From Zeimonas sp964538505 (GTDB lineage Bacteria; Pseudomonadota; Gammaproteobacteria; Burkholderiales; Burkholderiaceae_E): a DNA stretch of 64,000 nucleotides. The notes beneath the pieces were generated by a model. That model saw only the letters and a list, made by a program, of their open reading frames with translations. It made no database searches and was not told where the DNA came from. The position numbers were made by a program, and so were the translations under genes. Location of the stretch: assembly GCA_964538505.1 (NCBI GenBank), contig CAZIDY010000005.1:1-64000 (forward strand), written 5' to 3'. Of this stretch, positions 57,424 through 64,000 are shown piece by piece. How positions within the stretch are numbered: position 1 is the first letter of the stretch; the number at the start of each line of letters is the position of its first letter.

Positions 57424-57930
57424 ATGAAGCGCGGAAGGCAGTTCGGGGACACGGCGCGCGCCGCCGGCGTCACGAAACCGAAGGGGATGGATCCTCGGCT
57501 CGACGGAGAGATCGATGACGATCGCGCCGTCGGCCGAGATGGTGCCGACTTGCTTCGGGAGGCAGTGCGCAAGACCGAGCCGTCGGGCGCGTTCGACGAG
57601 CGCGCGATCCGGGAGCTGTACAAGGCCGCGCCCGCCGACCCCAAGGGGCTGAGGCGCACGATCCGCCGCAGCGAGTTACGTCAGATCGTTCCGCTGGCGG
57701 ACTCGACGATCTACGAACTGGAACGACGCGGGGAGTTTCCCCGGCGGTTCTTCCTCACCGCGCGCTGCGTGGTGTGGGATCTGGCCGAGGTTATGACTTG
57801 GCTGCAGAGCCGCCGGCAGGCGGGGAGCAACCCAGTGAAGAAGGCGCCGGCGCCGGACTTTCGGCAGCGGGCAGGCCGGCCACCTAGAGAGAGGGTAGCG
57901 GTCAATACAACTACGAAAGTCGCCCTATAA
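57424..57930 (+). CDS. AlpA-like helix-turn-helix regulator
   Basis: The 168-residue protein has a winged-helix/MerR-like DNA-binding part of the AlpA type (IRRSELRQIVPLADSTIYEL ... GEFPRRFFLTARCVVWDLAE ... WLQSRR), between a charged N-terminal extension and a basic tail. AlpA proteins regulate excision or integrase genes of P4-like elements. The ATG at 57424 is taken as start. Its end overlaps the gajB 3' end by six bases on the other strand. Confidence 0.75.
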   Translation: MKRGRQFGDTARAAGVTKPKGMDPRLDGEIDDDRAVGRDGADLLREAVRKTEPSGAFDERAIRELYKAAPADPKGLRRTIRRSELRQIVPLADSTIYELERRGEFPRRFFLTARCVVWDLAEVMTWLQSRRQAGSNPVKKAPAPDFRQRAGRPPRERVAVNTTTKVAL

Positions 57931-59673
57931 GTTGTGCTGCCCCACGATGGGACAAGGCGGCCAAATAGGGCCAAGCATCAAGGTATGAGCTCTTGCTCTG
58001 GTGATGGCCACGCGGAGTATCTTGCGGCTTCTGTGATACGGCGGCTGGTCCCCCCACCACACGAACGACGACACCATTTGCTGACCATCGTGACGCCCCT
58101 CCCGGACCACGATGACTCCGTCGAATTGTTTGCCCTTCGACTTGTGTACGGTCATGACCTGCACGCCAGGTGGGTCATCGACGCCACCAAGAATCTGGTC
58201 CTGCACCAATGCGAGGTCAAACACTTGGCGCGCGCCGGTGTACTGCCTGTCGCGCACCCATACCGCGCCAAGCCCGCCACTGATTCGCTTCCCGCGATTG
58301 AACGCCACCAGGTAGTCCAGATTCCTCGCCGCATCGGTCAAGTGATCGTCCCCGACTGCTCGCAAAGCGATCTTGACGCGAGTCCAGTCCTTCGCGGGGT
58401 CGCCCGAAAAGCGCTGACCGCGCAACTCGTCCATGACCGCCAGCACAGACTGCACGAACTTCGCCTTCGGAGCCTTGCCGGCCTGAGTTGCCGCGGCCCA
58501 CAGTTGCCACTGCTTCGCGGCAGCCAGTCCGTTTGCTCGCTTCGCTGCCGCGAGCAGTTGAAGAGCTGTGGCGAGGTCCTGCAGTCGATCCAGATCGCGC
58601 TTCGGCTCAAGGAGAAACGCCGCGAAGCGAGCCGTAAGCATGGCCTCCGCCTCATCGAACGACAACTTGTGGCGAACGGGCTTCGGTTCGGCGTTCAGCG
58701 CCGCTGAAATCCTGGCGGCCGATGCCCCAGAGTGGGTGAGGATCGCAATATTCTCGCCGTACTTCCCAGTCGCCTTCTTGATGGCCCGCTGCAGCATGCC
58801 GATTGACATACGCGTTACAACGCTTGTGGTCTGCAGCTTCGGGTTAAACGAGAACGCGGAGACGCCGGCGTAAGGCGACCCACGAACTCTCCCCAGCAGA
58901 ATGTCCTGCCCGAAGGTGGCTATCTCGGTGCCACCGCTGCGGTGATTCTGCGCTCCGAGGTCTATCTCCAGAGGATGCAACGACGACTTGATCACTTCGA
59001 TCCTCTCTGGGCCGATACCCGGGAGGTGGTCAAATATCTGCTGCTCAAGGTCGGCCAGGCAGATCACTTGAGCGGCCGGCGCCAGCAACTCGATGCAGCG
59101 CCAAGCGTGGTCATTGGTGTCCTGCGCCTCGTCCACGATGATCAGCGGATGGCGTTGAGTGATGAGCCTGCGCACGTGCTCGCTTCGCTGAAGCAGTTGC
59201 TCGGCGTTCGCGGCGAATAGGTCGAAGGCAATTTGCCCGTCCTCTCGAAACAACCGTTCTCGTTCCGCCAACCACGCCTGCCACGCAGGGTTCTCTTCGT
59301 TTCGATCCTTCGATTTGATCGTTCCGTAGATGGCCTGCTCATCCTGCGGCAACAGAATGCGCAGCGACTTCGGTGCACCGAGCAGATATGCGTGTGCCGA
59401 CAGAACCGTCCAGAAGAACGAGTGGAAGGTCTGCATGCTCAACATCGCCCGCTGGGCCTTTGGGACCTCCAATCGCATGGCTTCTCCAACCCGCGCCACG
59501 GCAGCCCTTGAGAAGCTCAGAAACAAGACCGATTGACCAGGTTCTAGGCCGTCGCCAATGCGGGCAACGGCCTTCTTCAGGGCGATCGTCGTCTTACCGC
59601 TTCCCGGCCCCCCGATGACCAGAGCGTGCCCCCTACAGGCAAGGAGCTGTTGGCGAAGGTCGCAGACATCCAT
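57925..59673 (-). CDS. gajB: Gabija GajB-like UvrD/PcrA family helicase
   Basis: The 582-residue protein has the superfamily 1 helicase motifs in order: Walker A VIGGPGSGKTTIALKKAV, LFLSFSRAAVARV, motif II LIIVDEAQDTNDH, motif III-like CLADLEQQIFDHLPG, motif V VMTVHKSKGKQFDGVIV and motif VI LRVAITRARAHTLML. The ATG at 59673 follows AGAG 14 bases after the gajA stop; an upstream in-frame ATG at 59724 would overlap gajA. In Gabija, GajB joins the GajA nuclease to block phage DNA. No other defence gene is between them. Confidence 0.85.
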   Translation of the reverse strand: MDVCDLRQQLLACRGHALVIGGPGSGKTTIALKKAVARIGDGLEPGQSVLFLSFSRAAVARVGEAMRLEVPKAQRAMLSMQTFHSFFWTVLSAHAYLLGAPKSLRILLPQDEQAIYGTIKSKDRNEENPAWQAWLAERERLFREDGQIAFDLFAANAEQLLQRSEHVRRLITQRHPLIIVDEAQDTNDHAWRCIELLAPAAQVICLADLEQQIFDHLPGIGPERIEVIKSSLHPLEIDLGAQNHRSGGTEIATFGQDILLGRVRGSPYAGVSAFSFNPKLQTTSVVTRMSIGMLQRAIKKATGKYGENIAILTHSGASAARISAALNAEPKPVRHKLSFDEAEAMLTARFAAFLLEPKRDLDRLQDLATALQLLAAAKRANGLAAAKQWQLWAAATQAGKAPKAKFVQSVLAVMDELRGQRFSGDPAKDWTRVKIALRAVGDDHLTDAARNLDYLVAFNRGKRISGGLGAVWVRDRQYTGARQVFDLALVQDQILGGVDDPPGVQVMTVHKSKGKQFDGVIVVREGRHDGQQMVSSFVWWGDQPPYHRSRKILRVAITRARAHTLMLGPIWPPCPIVGQHNL

Positions 59674-59687
59674 CAATTGCTCTGCGA

Positions 59688-61538
59688 TCAAGCCACCGCG
59701 CTTGGCGGCGGCACCGCGCCGCAAACTGCGGCTTCAGCGGGCCCGGCAGCTGCAACACCGATCGCCACTTCGACTGGGATATCGGCTGGCTTCGGGAAGG
59801 CTGCATAGACCTGCTTGAGAAAGCCCGTCACTGTCGCTGGCAGCTCCGCAACCGTACTGCCTTCAAAAAGCCTTGCAGCCCAGCCCGCACCCTTGCTGCT
59901 TTGCAGTGCGGATCGTGCCAGCTTCTTCAGGTCTGCATCAGCGGGACGCGCGGCGGGAATTCCGAAGGTACCGTTGTCGCCGGATTCCCGCAGGTCCTCC
60001 AGGAAGGCCCACAGCCGGTCAGGCGACATCTCGCTCACGATCAGCACCTCAAAACCCGTGTGGGCATGTTCGCAATCAACGTCGAATGCATCGGTGAACA
60101 GCTTCTTCTTCTCTGGAGGACGCGCGATGGAGTCGTAGAACGAGAACGTCTTGAGGCCAAGCGCCTTGAAGAACGTGCCGAACTTCGGCATTGCGCCCTC
60201 GCTCTCCGCGTCAAAGAATGCAGCACCGGCGATGTCGAGCGGCTGGAGCGAGTCGTCGCTCTCCTCCAACTTTCGCGCAGCCACCGGAAGAGCATGGAAC
60301 TCCGTTACCCCCTCGACAACGATGGCACCCTTGCCGAGCATGCATTCCGTCAGACCGCGTCTGGCAAACCGCTTGAAGTCGTTGCCCTTAAGGCCACCTG
60401 CCTCTGACACTTTCTTTGCAGCGACGCTTGAATCCGGCCCGCGCGAGAGAAGTAGGGTTTGCTCCGGCGCAAAACGCTCGATGACATACGGCGAATGCGA
60501 CGTGGCGAACGCTTGCGTCGTGTTGTGCAGCAGGTAGTCGGCGATGCGTCGCTGAGTGTGCGGCGGAACCGCAATTTCGGGTTCTTCGATAGCGAAGATG
60601 ACCGACGCCGGCTTCAACTCGGCGATGAACGACAGCAGGGCGAGAACCAAGACGTTCAATGTGCCAGTTCCGACTTGCTGGAACGGCACGGGCGTCTGAT
60701 CCTTGGACATCGCCAGGAAGAACGCCATGGTCTTCCGCAAGTGCTCACGTGTCAGCTGGGACACATGCAGTCTGGTGGTCCGTCCATCCACGTCGGATGC
60801 GATGTAGCGTCCGAGCCGTGCCTCGATTGAAGTCAATACCGGCTGCAGGTGCGTTGCGTCCTGTTCGATGTCCAGCGCTCGCAGGCGCTCGATCGCCTTC
60901 TCCCATAGACCAGCGCGTGAGCCCCTGAGCCGCAGGATGACATCGAGGAGCGAGCCACGCTCAAGGCTCAAGGCGCGCGAGCCCGTGCGCACTGCCCTGA
61001 GGTAAAGGAAGCCGAACAGGCGCTTGACTTCTTTGCTGACCTTGTCCAACTCGCCAGGCTCGGCGTTCGGGCTGTGCGAGTAGCACGTCTTCGCCTCAAA
61101 CTCGTCTTCCTCCGCGTTGTAGGCAGCCTCAGTCTCGAGCCGCAGACAACTGACAACCAACGGAGGGTTTGCTGCGTCTGCCTCGCCTTCGTTCAGGAGC
61201 CGCTTCTCAGCCGTGTGCCAGAACTCGAGGTGCTGGCCACATCGATTCTCGACCTCGGCGTTGATGTCGGTGAGCACGACCTCGATCTTGATAGGCACGG
61301 GAGTCGGCTCTTCTCCCTCTGCGTTCGCGGGAGCCAGGTAGCGCGAGTTGTGGAAGTCGAACTCCTCGACAGGCGGGAACTTCGATATGCGATCAGGCCC
61401 GAGCACCAGGTCTAGGGCTTCACAGATCGTGCTCTTGCCGACGTTGTTCGGCCCGACGATCAAGCAGTGTCCGTCGAAATGCAACTCGGCGCTCTTGATG
61501 CTCCGAAAGTTCGTGATCTTCAGTCGTACAACTTTCAT
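59688..61538 (-). CDS. gajA: Gabija GajA-like OLD family ATPase/TOPRIM nuclease
   Basis: The 616-residue protein starts with an ABC-type ATPase: Walker A IVGPNNVGKST (residues 27-37), a signature-like QVGTGTLNVL (288-297), Walker B FAIEEPEIAVPPH (315-327) and a TSHSPY H-loop (346-351). A TOPRIM domain follows (VVEGVTEFHALP from 407, FFDAESEGAM from 441). The usual DxD position reads FYDSI (467-471), so the second Asp seems absent; this could affect metal binding. OLD proteins paired with a UvrD-like helicase are class 2 OLD, the same as Gabija GajA. It starts 55 bases after the integrase stop. Confidence 0.85.
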   Translation of the reverse strand: MKVVRLKITNFRSIKSAELHFDGHCLIVGPNNVGKSTICEALDLVLGPDRISKFPPVEEFDFHNSRYLAPANAEGEEPTPVPIKIEVVLTDINAEVENRCGQHLEFWHTAEKRLLNEGEADAANPPLVVSCLRLETEAAYNAEEDEFEAKTCYSHSPNAEPGELDKVSKEVKRLFGFLYLRAVRTGSRALSLERGSLLDVILRLRGSRAGLWEKAIERLRALDIEQDATHLQPVLTSIEARLGRYIASDVDGRTTRLHVSQLTREHLRKTMAFFLAMSKDQTPVPFQQVGTGTLNVLVLALLSFIAELKPASVIFAIEEPEIAVPPHTQRRIADYLLHNTTQAFATSHSPYVIERFAPEQTLLLSRGPDSSVAAKKVSEAGGLKGNDFKRFARRGLTECMLGKGAIVVEGVTEFHALPVAARKLEESDDSLQPLDIAGAAFFDAESEGAMPKFGTFFKALGLKTFSFYDSIARPPEKKKLFTDAFDVDCEHAHTGFEVLIVSEMSPDRLWAFLEDLRESGDNGTFGIPAARPADADLKKLARSALQSSKGAGWAARLFEGSTVAELPATVTGFLKQVYAAFPKPADIPVEVAIGVAAAGPAEAAVCGAVPPPSAVA

Positions 61539-61593
61539 TCTTGTGCGTTCCCGTCAGCAAGAAAAGGGAAACTTCATTGGACAAGACGTGGCG

Positions 61594-62853
61594 TCATATC
61601 GGCGCCGCCGTCGTCGCCACCTTCATGCTCGGCGGCAGCAACGTCGGCGTATGCGACTTCCCCGCCACCCACGCATCGATCATGTCCGCCCACTCCTGAA
61701 GCATGTGGCGGCGCTGCTCTGCGTATTCCGCCTTGTTGTAGACGCCGCGCGATGAGCGCCCGTCTTCGTGGGCCAGGCATTTCTCGATCCAGTCGCTGTT
61801 GAAGCCGAGTTCGTTCAGGATGGTCGAGCCGGTTCGGCGCAGGTCGTGCACCGTGAACGGTTCGAGCGGCAGCTTCGCTTCCTTGGCTCGCTCTACGACG
61901 ATCTGCGTGACCCGGTTCAGGGTCGCCTTCGACATGCAGCGATCGGCGTCGTAGCGCGAGGGCAGCAGGAACTTCGAGCCGCTCGCACAAGTGCGCAGCG
62001 CCACCATGATGTCGAGGGCCTGCTGTGACAGGTAGACGTTGTGAGGCTTGCCGGCCTTCATGCGGCTCTTCGGAATCGTCCAGACGGCGTTCTCGAAGTC
62101 GACCTCGTCCCAGGTGGCCTCGATCAGCTCGCTCTTGCGCACGAGCGTCAGCAGGATCAGACGCAACGCCAGGCGGATGGTCGGCAGCGTCGCAGTGGCG
62201 TCCAGCGCCCGGTGCATGACGCGGATCTCGGACGGCGACAGCGCACGATCCTTGGCTACGAAGGTGGCGATCGATGACGGGCCGACCTCATCCGCGGGAT
62301 TAGGCGCCTTGTCGCCATGCAGGGCCGCGAAGCCGAACACCTGCTTGACGATGTCGCGGACGTGCACCGCGGTGGCCGGTGCGCCGCGCGCCTTGACCTT
62401 GGCACACAGGTTGCGCAGGTCCTCCGGGCCGATCTCGGCCATCAGCCGATTGCGGAACGCCGGCATGATGTCTCGGTCGATGATGCTCTTGCGCATCGAC
62501 TTGGTGCTCTCTGCCATCCTGGCTTCTTCCAGCCAGCGCTTCGTGAACTCCTCGAAGGTCTTGGCCTCGGCCGTCCTGCGCTTCTCGCGCTGCTTCTCCT
62601 GGGAGGGAGATCGGCCTTCGGCGATCGCCTTGCGCGCTTCCACGCAGCGCTCGCGCGCCATCAGGAGCGAGATCCCGTCCTTCGATCCGTAGCGACCGAT
62701 CGTGAGCGTTTCACGCCGGCCGTTGAGCCGGTAGTCGAGACGAAAAGTGATCGTGCCCCTGGGGGAGACGGTCACGTACATCCCGTCCCGGTCGGCGATC
62801 TTGTAGGTGGTGGCCTGGGGCTTGATGCCCCTGAGCGTGCCATCGGACAGCAT
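61594..62853 (-). CDS. Tyrosine integrase, P4/DUF4102 type
   Basis: The 419-residue protein has a DUF4102 arm-binding N-terminus (SDGTLRGIKP ... FRLDYRLNGRRETLTIGRYG) and a catalytic domain with Arg in LLTLVRKSELIEATW, the box HDLRRTGST, LAHED and a C-terminal Tyr in YNKAEYAEQRR. The ATG at 62853 is chosen because GAGGAGGGA stands eight bases before it; an ATG at 62889 lies within an upstream repeat. It reads away from guaA and should insert the element at the guaA 3' end. Confidence 0.92.
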   Translation of the reverse strand: MLSDGTLRGIKPQATTYKIADRDGMYVTVSPRGTITFRLDYRLNGRRETLTIGRYGSKDGISLLMARERCVEARKAIAEGRSPSQEKQREKRRTAEAKTFEEFTKRWLEEARMAESTKSMRKSIIDRDIMPAFRNRLMAEIGPEDLRNLCAKVKARGAPATAVHVRDIVKQVFGFAALHGDKAPNPADEVGPSSIATFVAKDRALSPSEIRVMHRALDATATLPTIRLALRLILLTLVRKSELIEATWDEVDFENAVWTIPKSRMKAGKPHNVYLSQQALDIMVALRTCASGSKFLLPSRYDADRCMSKATLNRVTQIVVERAKEAKLPLEPFTVHDLRRTGSTILNELGFNSDWIEKCLAHEDGRSSRGVYNKAEYAEQRRHMLQEWADMIDAWVAGKSHTPTLLPPSMKVATTAAPI

Positions 62854-62877
62854 CGGCAGTCCCTCCTCTCGGAGGAA

Positions 62878-63034
62878 TTTTACCGTCATGCCAAAACGGT
62901 GGCTACAACTTCACTAAGTTATTGATTGGTATATATTTATTGCCACTCATTTTACCGTCAACCTACGCTTTGGCCTGACGGTAAAAACTTTGGAGCCATC
63001 CGGTCGCAGATTTCTACCGTCAGATTTACCGTCA
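62878..63034. repeat. Five TTTACCGTCA-type repeats upstream of the integrase
   Basis: Copies on the plus strand are TTTTACCGTCA at 62878-62888 and 62950-62960, CTACCGTCA at 63014-63022 and ATTTACCGTCA at 63024-63034; an inverted copy TGACGGTAAAA is at 62976-62986. They fill the 300 bases between the integrase and guaA. Such repeats are typical arm-type binding sites for a tyrosine integrase or its excisionase, or operators for its expression (inference). Confidence 0.8.
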
Positions 63035-63066
63035 AACCGAAAGGGATCCCAGCAATAGATGCCGAT

Positions 63067-63132
63067 AGACCTCGACAGACATTTTCTATGCTCGACAACG
63101 ACTTATATGAACTTTCCGGCAGACCTCGATAG
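63067..63132 (+). repeat. Imperfect direct repeat AGACCTCGA[C/T]AG near guaA
   Basis: AGACCTCGACAG at 63067-63078 and AGACCTCGATAG at 63121-63132 are 54 bases apart, the second ending 18 bases from the guaA stop codon. They could be core-adjacent recombination or host-factor sites. Confidence 0.4.
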
Positions 63133-63150
63133 GCCCTGAAAGACGCCGAA

Positions 63151-64000
63151 TCATTCCCACTCGATCGTCGCCGGCGGCTTCCCCGAAACGTCGTACACGA
63201 CCCGATTGATTCCGCGCACCTCGTTGATGATCCGGTTCGAGCAGCGTGCGAGCAGATCGTGCGGCAGCGGCGCCCAGTGCGCCGTCATGAAGTCCTGCGT
63301 CTGCACTGCGCGTAATGCAACCACGTATTCATAAGTTCGCGCATCACCCATCACCCCCACCGACTTCACCGGCAGAAACACGGCGAAGGCCTGCGAGGTC
63401 TTCTCGTACCAGCTCAGGCCGTCGGCATCGTGCGTGTTGTGCAGCTCGTCGATGAAGATCGCGTCAGCCTGGCGCAGCAGCTCCAGGTATTCGGGCCGCA
63501 CTTCGCCGAGTACGCGCACACCGAGGCCCGGCCCCGGGAACGGGTGCCGGTAGACCATCTCGCGCGGCAGCCCCAACGCGAGCCCGAGCTCGCGCACTTC
63601 GTCCTTGAACAGGTCACGCAGTGGCTCGAGCAGCTTCAGCCGCAGCGTCTCGGGCAGTCCGCCGACGTTGTGGTGCGACTTGATGACGGTGGCCTTCTTC
63701 GAGCTGGCGCCCGCCGACTCGATGACATCGGGGTAGATCGTTCCCTGCGCGAGCCACTCGGCGTTCGGGATCGACGACGCCTGCGCCTGGAAGACTTCGA
63801 CGAACTCGCGGCCGATGATCTTGCGCTTGGCCTCCGGGTCGGCGACGCCGGCGAGCTTCTCGAGAAAGCGTCCGGACGCGTCGACGTGCACGAGATGCAC
63901 ACCCATGTGTTGGCCGAAGGTGTCGATGACCTGCTGCGCCTCGCCCAGCCGCAGCAGCCCGGTGTCGACGAATACGCAGTGCAGCCGCTCGCCGATCGCA
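63151..64000 (-). CDS. guaA: GMP synthase (glutamine-hydrolysing), 3' part
   Basis: The frame is open to the window edge. The visible 282 residues are the C-terminal part of GuaA: the ATPase-domain end (AIGERLHCVFVDTGLLR), SHHNVGGLPETLRLKLLEPLRDLFKDEVR shortened here to its start SHHNVGGLPE, HPFPGPGLGVR, and the dimerisation domain ending PPATIEWE. It converts XMP to GMP. The gene's 3' end is a known insertion site for genomic islands; the integrase-bearing element lies directly beside it, and the coding end appears restored. Confidence 0.97.
   Translation of the reverse strand, partial: AIGERLHCVFVDTGLLRLGEAQQVIDTFGQHMGVHLVHVDASGRFLEKLAGVADPEAKRKIIGREFVEVFQAQASSIPNAEWLAQGTIYPDVIESAGASSKKATVIKSHHNVGGLPETLRLKLLEPLRDLFKDEVRELGLALGLPREMVYRHPFPGPGLGVRVLGEVRPEYLELLRQADAIFIDELHNTHDADGLSWYEKTSQAFAVFLPVKSVGVMGDARTYEYVVALRAVQTQDFMTAHWAPLPHDLLARCSNRIINEVRGINRVVYDVSGKPPATIEWE

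Noticed and set aside
62878..63034. The TTTACCGTCA copies as a possible CRISPR array
   Set aside because: Units are about ten bases, irregularly spaced and in both orientations; no cas genes are present.

Overview
The window looks like a 64 kb piece of chromosome from a GC-rich betaproteobacterium, probably of the order Burkholderiales. The base composition, the DUF4148-like secreted proteins, the guaA context and the general set of families suggest this, but no rRNA or other taxonomic marker is present. Most of it is an accessory stress, metal and fermentation region. The right end is a small integrative element inserted next to the 3' end of guaA.

Layout. 1-2.3 kb: a Met-rich multicopper oxidase (cut by the window edge) convergent with a DUF305 protein. 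2.5-9.1 kb: an operon for pyruvate:ferredoxin oxidoreductase (nifJ) with a GltD-like flavoprotein and a dihydroorotate-dehydrogenase-like protein. 9.2-10.4 kb: an MFS transporter. 10.5-16.7 kb: an Mrp-type Na+/H+ antiporter operon with fused A and B subunits. 16.7-20.1 kb: a truncated DUF4148 paralogue, a cardiolipin synthase-like enzyme, an MgtC/DUF4010 membrane protein and a small secreted repeat protein. 20.3-21.1 kb: scraps of an alcohol dehydrogenase gene, a Rieske gene and transposases. 21.2-31.5 kb: sugar and lower glycolysis enzymes, namely pyruvate kinase, zinc alcohol dehydrogenase, cyclopropane fatty acid synthase, archaeal-type (type II) GAPDH, PGK, and a beta-phosphoglucomutase/GH65 phosphorylase fusion. 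31.6-34.3 kb: FtsH and a DUF4148-like protein. 34.4-44.2 kb: a nine-gene leftward operon (DUF2933, isoprenylcysteine methyltransferase-like, phosphoketolase, Rieske protein, beta-CASP ribonuclease, AMP phosphorylase-type enzyme, PRPP synthetase, DUF5676, UbiB kinase). 44.5-55.6 kb: thiolase, a P-type ATPase relic, a DUF3141 PhaC-like protein, DUF411, two HMA copper-binding proteins, a glycoamylase-like protein, cystathionine gamma-lyase/synthase and cystathionine beta-synthase, and a Met-rich secreted protein. 56.1-63.1 kb: an MFS relic, then the element (sigma-like factor, AlpA-like regulator, GajB helicase, GajA OLD nuclease, tyrosine integrase). 63.15-64 kb: the 3' part of guaA.

How the genes may work together. 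Phosphoketolase, PFOR, type II GAPDH/PGK/pyruvate kinase, disaccharide phosphorylase, alcohol dehydrogenase and thiolase/DUF3141 together look like an energy-conserving, low-oxygen or starvation metabolism. The operon that joins a ribonuclease, an AMP phosphorylase-type enzyme, PRPP synthetase and phosphoketolase suggests that RNA or nucleotides are used as a carbon source (inference).

The main new observation is a recurring promoter module. A hexamer A[C/T]GTAA, followed by a pyrimidine and with an invariant T eight bases upstream, lies 33-34 bases before a -10-like hexamer in front of nine transcription units, always in the same orientation relative to the gene. This suggests one activator controls much of the region. 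The element beside guaA carries a two-gene Gabija-type (GajA/GajB) anti-phage system.

The region also shows much decay: several pseudogenes are N- and C-terminal ends joined after internal deletions, and there are partial duplications.
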